Assembly: GCF_900067135.1 (NCBI RefSeq)
Contig: NZ_FJUR01000001.1
Span: forward strand, 3,165,501-3,229,500
Source: Rhizobium sp. 9140
GTDB lineage: Bacteria > Pseudomonadota > Alphaproteobacteria > Rhizobiales > Rhizobiaceae
Length of the DNA stretch: 64,000 nt
Reading direction: 5' to 3'
The notes beneath the pieces are model-generated. The model did not search any database, was not told the DNA's origin, and was given only the letters and a program-made list of their open reading frames with translations. Position numbers and translations under genes: made by a program. Below, in pieces: positions 27,916-37,466 of the stretch (the stretch's first letter is position 1; each line of letters starts with the position of its first letter).

Positions 27916-29534
27916 TATTCGATCGACCTCCCCTTGAGGGCGAACAGGCCGCGCGGCCGCCGCTGGATGAACAGGATGATGAGGACGAGGATCAGGATCT
28001 TGCCGAGAACCGCGCCCGCATAGGGCTCGAGGAACTTGTTGGCGATCCCGAGCGTCATGGCGCCGACGAAGGTTCCCCAGAGATTGCCGACCCCGCCGAA
28101 GACCACGACCATGAAGCTGTCGATGATGTAGTTCTGCCCGAGATTGGGCGAGACGTTGTCGATCTGGCTCAACGCCACCCCGGCGATGCCGGCGATGCCG
28201 GAACCGAGACCGAAGGTCATCGCGTCCACCATCGGCGTGCGGATACCCATGGATGACGCCATGCGCCGGTTCTGCGTGACGGCGCGCATCTGCAGGCCGA
28301 GGCGCGATCGTTTAAGAAGCGTCAGCAGAGCCAGGAACACCGCCAGCGAGAAGACGATGATCCACATGCGGTTCCAGGTGATGGCGAGCCCGCCGAAGTC
28401 GAACGTTCCCGACATCCAGCTCGGATTGTCCACCTGCCGGTTGGTCGGCCCGAAAATGGTGCGGATGGTCTGCTGCAGGATCAGCGACAGGCCCCAGGTG
28501 GCAAGCAGCGTCTCCAGCGGCCGGCCATAGAGGAAGCGGATGATGCCGCGCTCGATGGCGACGCCGACGAGACCGGTAAAGAGAAAGGCGATCGGCACCG
28601 CGAAGGCGAGCGAGAAAGTGGAGAGACCGGGCGCGAACGAGGCGACTGTCTGCTGCACGACATAGGTCGTGTAGGCGCCGAGCATCACCATCTCGCCATG
28701 CGCCATATTGATGACGCCCATGACGCCGAAGGTGATGGCAAGGCCGATGGCGGCGAGCAGCAGGACCGAGCCGAGCGACAGTCCGTACCAGACGTTCTGC
28801 ACCACATCCCACACAGCAAGGCTGCTGGTGATGCCGTCGATGCGGCTCTGGATCACCGGCACGAGATCCGGCGGGGCCGTGGAAAGCGCTGCGGTGAGGA
28901 TGTTGAGCGCGCCGCGGTCGCCTCGCGCGGCGACGTTCTCGATCGCCGCCTTCTTGTCTTCGGCGCTCGCATCCGTCTTCAGGATCAGCACCGCCCTGGC
29001 AGATTCCATCGCCGCCTTGACCTCGGCATCGCCCTCCTTCGAGAGAGCCCCGTCGAGCAGCGCGAGATTGGCGGTATCGCCGCTCGCCAGCAGCGCCTGT
29101 GCGGCGGAAAGCCGAGCATTGCGGTCGGGGCTGAGCAGGGTCAGCTGGCTCATGGCGTCGCCAATGGCGCCGCGCAGCATATTGTTCAGCCGGATCTTCT
29201 GCAGGCTGGCCGCAGGCACGCCCTCGACAGGCGCCCCGGTCACCGGATCGGACACGACGTCGCCCTCGACGAGATAGACCGCGCCGCCCGTTTTCGGTGC
29301 AAACAGTTCGCCGGCGCTGAGCTTTTCGAGGATCTCGGGTACCTTCGGGTCGCCGGTCGCGGCAAGCTGCTTCACCGCCTCCACCTTCTGCGGAAACGCG
29401 GTCGCGCCCAGCCCGTCGATCAACGGCTTCAGCGCATCCTGCGCTTGCGCGCCACTTGCCGCGCCGGTCGTGAAGGCAAGGCCGAGCCCAAGGAGAAGAA
29501 GAACGATCCGAAGTGCGCGCGATGTCAGCTGCAT
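27915..29534 (-). CDS. urtB: Urea ABC transporter permease UrtB
   Basis: 539 residues. After a signal-like segment (about 8-30) comes a periplasmic region of about 230 residues with helical repeats (VEAVKQLAATGDPKVPEILE; RLSAAQALLASGDTANLALL), then a LivH-like permease domain (GVMGVINMAHGEMVMLGAYT; LYGRPLETLLATWGLSLILQ). The long N-terminal domain is normal for UrtB and sets it apart from LivH. ATG 29534 was chosen for the hydrophobic leader; the frame stays open upstream without coding signs. Confidence 0.94.
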   Translation of the reverse strand: MQLTSRALRIVLLLLGLGLAFTTGAASGAQAQDALKPLIDGLGATAFPQKVEAVKQLAATGDPKVPEILEKLSAGELFAPKTGGAVYLVEGDVVSDPVTGAPVEGVPAASLQKIRLNNMLRGAIGDAMSQLTLLSPDRNARLSAAQALLASGDTANLALLDGALSKEGDAEVKAAMESARAVLILKTDASAEDKKAAIENVAARGDRGALNILTAALSTAPPDLVPVIQSRIDGITSSLAVWDVVQNVWYGLSLGSVLLLAAIGLAITFGVMGVINMAHGEMVMLGAYTTYVVQQTVASFAPGLSTFSLAFAVPIAFLFTGLVGVAIERGIIRFLYGRPLETLLATWGLSLILQQTIRTIFGPTNRQVDNPSWMSGTFDFGGLAITWNRMWIIVFSLAVFLALLTLLKRSRLGLQMRAVTQNRRMASSMGIRTPMVDAMTFGLGSGIAGIAGVALSQIDNVSPNLGQNYIIDSFMVVVFGGVGNLWGTFVGAMTLGIANKFLEPYAGAVLGKILILVLIILFIQRRPRGLFALKGRSIE

Positions 29535-29746
29535 GTGTGTCAAAGCCCCTTCACGCGGCAGGACGGCGGTGTAACGCGCGCATCTGCCCAAGAATTCCGC
29601 AGGAACGACCTTTCGGTTGCGCTTTTGCGGGTACGACATTGCAGGAAAGCCCTCATCCGTCCGTGTCCGGCCTGATCCATGCATGTTCCGTGCCATGCCT
29701 GGAGTGTCCTGAACGCAACGCACGATCGCTTCCCCTGAGGAAGAGT

Positions 29747-29778
29747 GTCTCCGCCCGGAGCAAAAACCGGACGGAGAC
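29747..29778 (-). promoter_or_regulatory. Stem-loop between urtA and urtB
   Basis: A 12-bp stem (GTCTCCGTCCGG with CCGGGCGGAGAC on the transcribed strand, one wobble pair) and an eight-base loop, about 110 bases after the urtA stop. There is no T-run after it, so it is more likely an RNA-stabilising or partial attenuation hairpin than a full terminator. Such hairpins often let the binding protein be made in excess of the permeases. The rest of 29535-29889 shows no gene. Confidence 0.65.
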
Positions 29779-29889
29779 GATGGCGTCTAAAATATCCTGC
29801 AATAAACTTTGGCGATGCGGCCCGAAGGTCGCACCGGAAAGGCGTGCTTCATGAAATCCGTCTGGAAAAACAATCTCTGAAGGCGGAGA

Positions 29890-31179
29890 TCAGGAACCCT
29901 TGCCGCCGCACTTGCCCGTTGCAACGTTGAAGTTGCCGCAGGACATCGGCTTGCGCCAATCGGAGATCAGGTCCTTCGAGTCCGGCAGGAAGTCCGACCA
30001 CTCGTCGCCGACGACCTGGGGGGTCTGCTGGACAATTTCGAACTGGCCGTCGCCCTGGATTTCGCCGATCAGCACGGGCTTGGTGATGTGGTGGTTCGGC
30101 ATGACGGTGGAGTAGCCGCCCGACAGGTTGGGAACCGAGGTGCCGATGATCGTGTCGAGAACGGCGTCCGTATCGGTCGTGCCGGCAGCCTCGACGGCCT
30201 TCACCCAGGCGGAGAAGCCGATATAGGCGGCTTCCATCGGATCGTTCGTCACGCGCTTGTCGTTCTTCGTATAGGCATGCCACTGCTTGATGAACTCGGC
30301 ATTGGCAGGCGCATCGACGGACTGGAAGTAGTTCCAGGCAGCAAGGTGACCGACGAGCGGCTTGGTGTCGAGACCGGCAAGCTCTTCTTCACCGACCGAG
30401 AAGGCGACGACCGGAATATCGGTGGCCTTGATGCCCTGGTTGCCGAGTTCCTTGTAGAAGGGAACGTTGGCATCGCCGTTGATGGTGGAGACGACGGCCG
30501 TCTTCTTGCCGGCCGAGCCGAATTCCTTGATCTTCGCAACTTCCGTCTGCCAGTCGGAGAAGCCGAACGGCGTGTAGTTGACGATGATGTCTTCCTTGGC
30601 CACGCCTTTGGCGATCAGGTAGGCTTCCAGGATCTTGTTGGTCGTGCGCGGATAGACGTAATCGGTGCCTTCGAGCACGAAGCGCTCGACGCCTTCGTTT
30701 GCGATCAGGTAATCGACAGCCGGGATGGCCTGCTGGTTCGGAGCGGCGCCCGTATAGAAGATGTTGCGCGAGGACTCTTCGCCCTCGTACTGGACCGGGT
30801 AGAAGAGAATGGAGTTCAGCTCTTCGAACACCGGCAGGACCGACTTGCGCGACGAGGACGTCCAGCAGCCGAACACGGCCGCGACCTTGTTGACGGAGAT
30901 CAGTTCGCGCGCCTTTTCGGCAAACAGCGGCCAGTCGGACGCGGGATCGACGACGACGGCCTCGAGCTTCTTGCCGAGAACGCCACCCTTCTTGTTCTGC
31001 TCCTCGATGAGCATCAGCATGGCGTCTTTCAGCGTCGTCTCGGAAATGGCCATCGTGCCGGACAGCGAGTGCAGAACGCCGACCTTGATGGTGTCGTCAG
31101 CCGCGTTGACGGCAGAAAATGCCGTGGTTGCCAGGGCGCAGGCCAGAAATGCGCTTAAGGTATGGGATTTGAATGACAT
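29890..31179 (-). CDS. urtA: Urea ABC transporter substrate-binding protein UrtA
   Basis: 429 residues, type I periplasmic binding protein. Signal peptide about 1-26 (MSFKSHTLSAFLACALATTA). UrtA landmarks: TIKVGVLHSLSGTMAISETT, AAVFGCWTSSSRKSVLPVFE, NSILFYPVQYEGEESSRNIF, and a Cys-rich end (MSCGNFNVATGKCGGKGS). First gene of the urt-ure run, divergent from the permease-kinase gene. Confidence 0.97.
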   Translation of the reverse strand: MSFKSHTLSAFLACALATTAFSAVNAADDTIKVGVLHSLSGTMAISETTLKDAMLMLIEEQNKKGGVLGKKLEAVVVDPASDWPLFAEKARELISVNKVAAVFGCWTSSSRKSVLPVFEELNSILFYPVQYEGEESSRNIFYTGAAPNQQAIPAVDYLIANEGVERFVLEGTDYVYPRTTNKILEAYLIAKGVAKEDIIVNYTPFGFSDWQTEVAKIKEFGSAGKKTAVVSTINGDANVPFYKELGNQGIKATDIPVVAFSVGEEELAGLDTKPLVGHLAAWNYFQSVDAPANAEFIKQWHAYTKNDKRVTNDPMEAAYIGFSAWVKAVEAAGTTDTDAVLDTIIGTSVPNLSGGYSTVMPNHHITKPVLIGEIQGDGQFEIVQQTPQVVGDEWSDFLPDSKDLISDWRKPMSCGNFNVATGKCGGKGS

Positions 31180-31257
31180 CGGAGAACCCCTCTCGTTCTT
31201 TGGCGCCGTTTCCTTATGGAGTGTTAACGGGTCGCAACGGGACTATCCGCCAGCCCT

Positions 31258-31286
31258 TGTGCAATGCACATACGTCAATTGACGTA
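31258..31286. promoter_or_regulatory. Adjacent palindromes in the urtA/kinase divergent promoter region
   Basis: TACGTCAATTGACGTA at 31271-31286 is a perfect 16-bp palindrome. TGTGCAATGCACA at 31258-31270 abuts it and is palindromic around its centre. They lie 78-107 bases upstream of urtA. This is a plausible operator for the LuxR-type regulator encoded at 34845 or another dimeric regulator. Confidence 0.55.
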
Positions 31287-31452
31287 GGTCGGAACCGCAG
31301 ATGCCGCGTGCGTTCCCGCCGGAAACATGCGGTCTGTCTGGACAGGGGGACGCATTGTCTTCAAGATCGACCGAACCCCGATCCGTCGCGACCTTCCTCC
31401 CGCGATCTCGCTTGCCGACAAGGATGTTGCTCCGCACCATGAAAACCTCGAA

Positions 31453-34400
31453 ATGACAGCCCGGCAGCGCATCATTCCGGTCCGGCGCGAGTATAATCGC
31501 TGGGTCGCGGACCAGACGCTGGAGGATTATGCCCTGCGGTTCACGGCCAAAAGCGCCCGGCGCTTTTCGGCCAGCCGCATTTCCCAGACCGCCATCGGCG
31601 CGATTTCCTTTCTCGCGCTGGAGGCGATCGGCGGCACGATCACCCTTTCCTACGGCACGACGAACGCATTCTACGCCATCCTCGCCGCCGCCATCGCCAT
31701 GCTCCTTATCGGCATGCCGATCAGTCGCTACGCCATCCGCCACGGCGTGGATATCGACCTTCTCACGCGCGGCGCGAGCTTCGGCTATATCGGCTCCACC
31801 ATCACCTCGCTGATCTATGCCAGCTTCACCTTCATGCTGTTCGCCATCGAGGCATCGATCATGACGGGCGCGCTGAACCTCGCCTTCGGCATCCCGCTCT
31901 GGATCGGCTACATCATCAGCGCCGTCGTGGTCATTCCGCTCGTCGTCTACGGTGTCCAGCTCATTTCGCGCTTCCAGCTGATCACCCAGCCCTTCTGGAT
32001 CGTGCTCAACATCCTGCCGTTCGTCTTCATCGCCTATTCGGACTGGGAGAAGTTCGATCTCTGGCGTGCCTTCGCCGGCATCGCCCATTCGAATGCGCAG
32101 GTCGGCGGCGCGACGCCGTTCGATCTGATCGAGTTCGGCGCCGCCTCCGCGGTTATCCTGGCGCTGATGCCGCAAATCGGCGAACAGGTGGACTTTCTGC
32201 GTTTCCTGCCGCCGGAAGGCATGAAGAAGTGGCGGCATCGCCTCGCCGTCTTTCTGGCGGGACCCGGATGGGTGGTGGTCGGCGTGCCGAAGCTGCTCGC
32301 GGGCTCGTTCCTCGCCGTGCTCACGCTCTCCACCGGCGTGCCTGCCGGCGAGGCTGCGGACCCGTCGCGTATGTATCTTGCAGCCTTCGGCTACATGATC
32401 CCCAACGACACGGCCGCCCTCGTGCTCATGGCCGCCTTCGTGGTCGTCTCGCAACTGAAGATCAACGTGATGAATGCCTATGCGGGCTCGCTCGCCTGGT
32501 CGAATTTCTTCTCCCGCCTGACGCACAGCCATCCCGGCCGCGTCGTCTGGCTGGTGTTCAACGTCGCCATTGCCCTCCTCCTCATGGAGTTCGGCATCTA
32601 CAAGCTGCTCGAAGCCACCCTCGGCGTGTTCTCCATCATCGCCATGTCCTGGCTCTGCACGCTCTCGGCCGATCTCTTCATCAACAAGCCGCTCGGCCTC
32701 TCGCCTGATGGCATCGAGTTCAAGCGCGCCCATCTCTACGACATCAACCCGGTCGGCCTCGGCGCCATGTTCGCGTCTGCCGGCGTGGCCCTTGCCGCTC
32801 ATTTCGGCCTTTTCGGCACCGTCATGGCATCGCTGTCGACTTACGTCACGCTCATTGCCTTCCTCGTCTCCCCCGCGCTCGCCTATGCCACGCGCGGCCG
32901 CTACTATCTCGCGCGCAAGCCGCGCGCGCACTGGAAGCTGCGCGCCACCATCACCTGTTCCATTTGCCAGCATCCATTCGAGCCCGAAGACATGGCCTAT
33001 TGCCCGGCCTATGCCGCGCCGATCTGTTCGCTCTGCTGCTCGCTCGACAGCCGCTGCCACGATATCTGCAAGCCGCATGCGCGAGTGAATGCACAGACCG
33101 CCGCCGTCGCCCGCAGGCTACTGCCCGAGCGCATCGTCGCGGCACTCGCCAGTCGCCTCGGCCGCTATGCCACCGCCGTCGTCATCGCCGTCTCCGCCAT
33201 CGGCGCCATCCTCGCCATGATCGCCTACCAGACCGGTTCCGCCTCGCCCATTGCCGCCGAGGTCATCAACCGCACCATCGGCATCGTCTTCTTCGTGTTC
33301 ACCGTCGTCACCGGCGTGGTCTGCTGGTTCTATGTGCTGGCCCATGACAGCCGGCTCGTGGCAGAGGAGGAATCGTCCCGCCAGAACACCTTGCTTCTCA
33401 AGGAGATCGCCGCCCACAAGAAGACGGACGCCGCGCTGCAATATGCAAAGGAAACCGCCGAGGCCGCCAACCGCGCCAAGAGCCGCTATGTCGTCGGCCT
33501 CAGCCACGAGCTGCGCACCCCGCTCAACGCCGTCATGGGCTATGCCCAGATCCTCGAGCGTGACGAGACCATTCCCGCCCCCCGGCAAGCGGCCATCCGC
33601 GTCATCAAGCGGAGCGCCGACCATCTCTCGGGGCTCATCGACGGCCTGCTCGACATCTCCCGCATCGAGGCCGGTCGGCTGCAGGTTTTCTCCAACGAGA
33701 TCAATATTCAGGACTTTCTCGACCAGATCGTCGATATGTTCCGTCCCCAGGCTCAGGCCAAGGGCCTCGCCTTCGAGCATGTAAGGGCGCCCGGCCTGCC
33801 GACGCATGTCCGCACAGACGAAAAGCGCCTGCGACAAATCCTCGTCAATCTTCTTTCCAACGCCGTCAAATTTACCGATCGCGGCGTCGTGCGCTTCGAA
33901 GTGGCTTATCGCAGTCAGGTTGCGACGTTTACCGTGACCGACACCGGTCGCGGCATCTCCGAGGCCGACCGCCCCCGCATTTTCGAGCCGTTCCAGCGCG
34001 GCGAGGCCGAAACCATCCGCCCCATGCCGGGCCTTGGCCTTGGCCTCACGATCACGCGGCTTCTGACCGAAACGCTGGGCGGCGAAATTCAGGTCACGAG
34101 CGAGCGCGACAGGGGCTCGACCTTCCGCGTGCGGCTGATGCTGTCGGCTGTTGCCCGCCCTGCGGCCGTTCCCACACCCCAGCGAGACGTGACCGGCTAT
34201 GCCGGCCCGCGCCGCACCATCGTCGTCGTGGACGACAACGAGGATCACCGGGAGCTGATGCGCGAGGTATTGATCCCGCTCGACTTCGTTGTTCTTACAG
34301 CCATCGGCGGCGCCGAGTGCTTGACGCTCATCGAGGGCATCGAGCCCGATCTCTTTCTGGTCGATATCTCCATGCCCGGCATGAGCGGCTGGCAGCTGGT

Positions 34401-34848
34401 CTCGCGCCTGCGCGAGCACGGGCAGACCGCGCCCATCATCATGCTGTCGGCCAACATAGGGGACGGCAGTCTGGCCAGCCAGCACACTGGCCACAACGAT
34501 ACGCTCGCCAAGCCTTTCGTCATCCGGCAACTCAAGGACAAGATTGCCGTCAATCTCGGCCTTGAGTGGACGCATGACGACTCCCCACAGCCGGCCGAGC
34601 CCATAGCGCCCCGGCCTATACTCGTCCCTGACGCATCGCATATCGAAGAACTGATCCGGCTCGGCGAAATCGGCTATATCAGGGGCATCGAGGCAAAACT
34701 CGCCGAGCTTGCGCGCGACGCCGCCCACCAGCCCTTTGCCGAGGCGGCCCGCGCCTACGTGCAGGCCTTCGACATGGCCGGCTACGCCACCTTTCTCGAA
34801 ACAGCAGCCGTCCGAAGCGACCCGTTGCCGGAAGGAGACCACCGGTGA
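31453..34848 (+). CDS. NCS1-permease-like hybrid sensor histidine kinase
   Basis: 1131 residues from ATG 31453 (an ATG at 31327 would add 42 residues of less protein-like sequence). Order of domains: a purine/cytosine-permease (NCS1)-like region of about a dozen membrane segments (roughly 20-480; begins RQRIIPVRREYNRWVADQTL, FLALEAIGGTITLSYG); a Cys-rich motif at about 502-541 with spacing C-x2-C-x11-C-x7-C-x2-CC-x5-C-x3-C; two more membrane segments; a coiled linker; HisKA with His685 (LSHELRTPLN); HATPase (ILVNLLSNAVKFTD, GRGISEADRPRIF, PGLGLGLTITR); and a receiver with Asp971 (DLFLVDISMPGMSG). The tail of about 80 residues is unassigned. It is translationally coupled to the response regulator, and divergent from urea uptake, suggesting it senses a nitrogen compound. 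Confidence 0.88.
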   Translation: MTARQRIIPVRREYNRWVADQTLEDYALRFTAKSARRFSASRISQTAIGAISFLALEAIGGTITLSYGTTNAFYAILAAAIAMLLIGMPISRYAIRHGVDIDLLTRGASFGYIGSTITSLIYASFTFMLFAIEASIMTGALNLAFGIPLWIGYIISAVVVIPLVVYGVQLISRFQLITQPFWIVLNILPFVFIAYSDWEKFDLWRAFAGIAHSNAQVGGATPFDLIEFGAASAVILALMPQIGEQVDFLRFLPPEGMKKWRHRLAVFLAGPGWVVVGVPKLLAGSFLAVLTLSTGVPAGEAADPSRMYLAAFGYMIPNDTAALVLMAAFVVVSQLKINVMNAYAGSLAWSNFFSRLTHSHPGRVVWLVFNVAIALLLMEFGIYKLLEATLGVFSIIAMSWLCTLSADLFINKPLGLSPDGIEFKRAHLYDINPVGLGAMFASAGVALAAHFGLFGTVMASLSTYVTLIAFLVSPALAYATRGRYYLARKPRAHWKLRATITCSICQHPFEPEDMAYCPAYAAPICSLCCSLDSRCHDICKPHARVNAQTAAVARRLLPERIVAALASRLGRYATAVVIAVSAIGAILAMIAYQTGSASPIAAEVINRTIGIVFFVFTVVTGVVCWFYVLAHDSRLVAEEESSRQNTLLLKEIAAHKKTDAALQYAKETAEAANRAKSRYVVGLSHELRTPLNAVMGYAQILERDETIPAPRQAAIRVIKRSADHLSGLIDGLLDISRIEAGRLQVFSNEINIQDFLDQIVDMFRPQAQAKGLAFEHVRAPGLPTHVRTDEKRLRQILVNLLSNAVKFTDRGVVRFEVAYRSQVATFTVTDTGRGISEADRPRIFEPFQRGEAETIRPMPGLGLGLTITRLLTETLGGEIQVTSERDRGSTFRVRLMLSAVARPAAVPTPQRDVTGYAGPRRTIVVVDDNEDHRELMREVLIPLDFVVLTAIGGAECLTLIEGIEPDLFLVDISMPGMSGWQLVSRLREHGQTAPIIMLSANIGDGSLASQHTGHNDTLAKPFVIRQLKDKIAVNLGLEWTHDDSPQPAEPIAPRPILVPDASHIEELIRLGEIGYIRGIEAKLAELARDAAHQPFAEAARAYVQAFDMAGYATFLETAAVRSDPLPEGDHR

Positions 34849-35759
34849 GCGACGCACCCCGCCCCCGCGATATCGTGTTGATCGTCGATGACAGCCCGGA
34901 AACCCTCGGCTTCCTCACCGACGCGCTGGAGCAATCCGGCTTCTCCGTGCTGATCGCCACCTCCGGCCCGGCTGCCCTGAAGGTCGTCGCCAGGATCACG
35001 CCCGACATTGTGCTGATGGACGCCGTCATGCCGGAGATGGACGGATTCGATACCTGCCGGCGGCTGAAGGCGCTTGCCGACATCGCCCCCGTTCCCGTGA
35101 TTTTCATGACCGGGTTGACGGAGACGGAGCACATCGTCCACGCGCTCGAATCCGGCGGCGTGGATTACCTCTCCAAACCCATCAATATCGACGAGCTGCG
35201 CGCCCGCATCCGCGTCCACCTCGGCAACGCCCGCTCCGCCCAGAGCGCCCGCGTCGCGCTGGATGCGGCCGGTCGGCATCTGCTCGCGGTGCGCGGCAAT
35301 GGCGCGCTGCACTGGTCGACGCCGCAGGCGACCCGACTGGTCGATACCGCCATCGGCTCGGAGGACGGGCTTGATGCCGTCTCCGACCAGATCGCCCTTT
35401 TCCTGCGCGACCGCACCAGTGGCAAGGACGCCCCCCTCGTCATCGAGAGCGCCGGTGTCCCCGTCCTGCAACTCGCCTTTCTCGGCACCGTCGGCAGCGA
35501 CGAATACCTGTTCCGCCTCACCGCCGTGAGCCAGACCACCGACGAGGAAGCCTTGCGCCGGCATTTCTCCCTGACGATGCGCGAGGCGGAAGTCCTCGTC
35601 TGGATCGCCAAGGGCAAATCCAACCGCGATATCGCCGAAATCCTCGGCCTCTCCGCCCGCACCGTCAACAAACACCTCGAGCAGATCTACGTGAAGCTGG
35701 GCGTCGAGAACCGGGCTTCGGCCGCGGTGAAGGCGACGAATGCGCTGAGCCAGAGTTGA
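34845..35759 (+). CDS. Response regulator, receiver plus LuxR-type HTH
   Basis: 304 residues. An N-terminal receiver (IVLIVDDSPETLGFLTDALE, phospho-acceptor Asp59 in DIVLMDAVMPEMDG, Lys in VDYLSKPINIDEL), a middle region of about 100 residues with no recognised domain, and a C-terminal LuxR/NarL HTH (LTMREAEVLVWIAKGKSNRD, LSARTVNKHLEQIYVKLGVE). GTG start overlaps the kinase stop (GTGA) with AAGGAGA upstream. It is the cognate output of the permease-kinase and candidate binder of the palindrome upstream of urtA. Confidence 0.9.
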   Translation: MSDAPRPRDIVLIVDDSPETLGFLTDALEQSGFSVLIATSGPAALKVVARITPDIVLMDAVMPEMDGFDTCRRLKALADIAPVPVIFMTGLTETEHIVHALESGGVDYLSKPINIDELRARIRVHLGNARSAQSARVALDAAGRHLLAVRGNGALHWSTPQATRLVDTAIGSEDGLDAVSDQIALFLRDRTSGKDAPLVIESAGVPVLQLAFLGTVGSDEYLFRLTAVSQTTDEEALRRHFSLTMREAEVLVWIAKGKSNRDIAEILGLSARTVNKHLEQIYVKLGVENRASAAVKATNALSQS

Positions 35760-35792
35760 GGGGTTGTTCATCACACCCGGAAAACACGGAAA

Positions 35793-35813
35793 AGCCCGGC
35801 ACAGGGCCGGGCT
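35793..35813. terminator. Hairpin terminator between convergent genes
   Basis: AGCCCGGC, loop ACAGG, GCCGGGCT. Read on the minus strand it is followed by TTTTCC, so it best serves the liv-type binding-protein gene, but it may stop both directions. Confidence 0.7.
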
Positions 35814-35851
35814 CTCCTCGTTGCGAACACAAAGGCCGAAGCCGTTATGTC

Positions 35852-36970
35852 TTACATCTGCGGGAAGTAGCTGTACTTGCCGTCCGGGCCTTTTTTCCAC
35901 TCGTACATGACGTAGCCGGGAAGCTTCGGGTCGCCCTTTTCGTCGAACGACATATCGCCGAGAACGGTCTTGAACGGACCCTTTTCCTTCATCGCGGTGG
36001 CAACGGTTTCAGGATCGATCGAGCCGGCGGCCTTCGCAGCTTCTGCGATCGTCTGCAGAGCGGCATAGGAGTAGAGCGTGTAGGCTTCCGGGTTGAAGCC
36101 GGCGGTCTTGAACTTCTCGACCAGTTCCTTGTTCTCCGGGCGGAGCGTCGGATCGGGGCCGAAGGTGTTGAGCGTGCCTTCAACGGCGTCGCCGGCGATC
36201 GAGGCCAGTTCGTTGGAGACGATGCCGTCACCCGAAACGAGCGTTGCCTTGAGGCCCTGGTCTGCCGACTGGCGGATGATCAGGCCGGCTTCGGTGTGGA
36301 GGCCACCCCAGTAGATCACGGAAACGCCGGCTTCCTTCATCTTGGCGATGAGGGCCGAGAAGTCCTTGTCGCCGGTGTTGACGCCTTCGTACATGACTTC
36401 CGTCATGCCGGCAGCGTTCATCGCCTTCTTGGTTTCGTCGGCAAGGCCCTGGCCGTAAGGCGTCTTGTCATGAATGACGGCGACCTTGGCGTCCTTGAAC
36501 TTTTCAGCAAGATACGCGCCGGCAACGCCGCCCTGCTGGTCGTCACGGCCGCAGGTGCGGAACGTGTTCCAGAGGCCGCGCTCGGTAAAGACGGGGTTGG
36601 TTGCAGCCGGCGTGATTTCGAGAATGCCGTTTTCTGCGTACACTTCCGACGCAGGGATCGAAACGCCCGAGTTGAAGTGACCAATGACGTATTTCACGCC
36701 GTCGGCAACGAACTTGTTGGCAACCGAAATGCCCTGCTTCGGGTCGGACACGTCGTCGCCGAGAACGATCTTGATCTGCTCGCCGTTGATGCCGCCGGCG
36801 GCGTTGATGTCAGCGGCTGCCTGCTCGGCACCCTTCTGGAGCTGCGCGCCGAATGCGGCGTTCGGGCCGGTCAGCGGACCGGCAACAGCGATCGTGATGT
36901 CCGCCCAGGCCTGGCCGCTGAACGCGACCATCGCCGTCAGCGCAACAGCCGACAAAAGTGACTTCTTCAT
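35852..36970 (-). CDS. livJ: Branched-chain amino-acid ABC transporter substrate-binding protein
   Basis: 372 residues. Signal peptide [20 protein letters not shown] then AWA. Type I binding fold: [83 protein letters not shown] class, leucine/isoleucine/valine likely. Lies last in the liv cluster, 112 bases after DUF6867, followed by a terminator. Start set at 36970 by the signal peptide; the frame is open far upstream but non-coding. Confidence 0.92.
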   Translation of the reverse strand: MKKSLLSAVALTAMVAFSGQAWADITIAVAGPLTGPNAAFGAQLQKGAEQAAADINAAGGINGEQIKIVLGDDVSDPKQGISVANKFVADGVKYVIGHFNSGVSIPASEVYAENGILEITPAATNPVFTERGLWNTFRTCGRDDQQGGVAGAYLAEKFKDAKVAVIHDKTPYGQGLADETKKAMNAAGMTEVMYEGVNTGDKDFSALIAKMKEAGVSVIYWGGLHTEAGLIIRQSADQGLKATLVSGDGIVSNELASIAGDAVEGTLNTFGPDPTLRPENKELVEKFKTAGFNPEAYTLYSYAALQTIAEAAKAAGSIDPETVATAMKEKGPFKTVLGDMSFDEKGDPKLPGYVMYEWKKGPDGKYSYFPQM

Positions 36971-37082
36971 CCTGTAACTCCCAATTTTCAAGCGGGTCTG
37001 TTGCCATAGCCAACGCAGTTCCCACTCTGACTGCGCCGGTGTTCGTTGTGGCCGAGGCGATGCACCTGCGGCTGTTCCCTTA

Positions 37083-37427
37083 TTATTTATTCTTCCACGA
37101 GAACGGTGATGCCTTCTCGTAAAGCCAGTAGTAGCTGCTGACCATTTGGCGTGTCCGGTAGAAACGGAAGCCAGCGGTAGAAAACAGCAAAAGAATGATC
37201 GTGTCCACGACGTAGTAGTGCAGGCTGAACATCGTGCCGTTGAACAGTGCGTGATGCACGAAACGGATGCCGAGACCGAGCAACAGCGTGTAGACCACGA
37301 CGGTCGTATAGGTCTGCCAGCCGTCCGCGACGCTCTTGCCCGTGCGCCAGGCGCTCCAGCCGCCGAGCACACAGGTGATCAGCATGAACTGAAGGATCGA
37401 AGGCTCTTCGTGAAGAATGCCCTGCAT
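37083..37427 (-). CDS. DUF6867 small membrane protein
   Basis: 114 residues with two or three hydrophobic segments (about 10-26, 42-62, 66-86: [48 protein letters not shown]). This family is regularly found inside alphaproteobacterial liv operons. Function unknown. Located between livF and the binding-protein gene in the same direction. Confidence 0.8.
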   Translation of the reverse strand: MQGILHEEPSILQFMLITCVLGGWSAWRTGKSVADGWQTYTTVVVYTLLLGLGIRFVHHALFNGTMFSLHYYVVDTIILLLFSTAGFRFYRTRQMVSSYYWLYEKASPFSWKNK

Positions 37428-37466
37428 GTCAGAAACTCCCGATGGAAGGGATGAGGGAAGCGGCGC

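Noticed and set aside
29747..29778. Full terminator between urtA and urtB
   Set aside because: The stem is strong but no T-run follows on the transcribed strand, so complete termination is not supported.
31243..33078. 611-residue minus-strand frame
   Set aside because: Antisense to the NCS1-like part of the kinase; no motif and biased composition.
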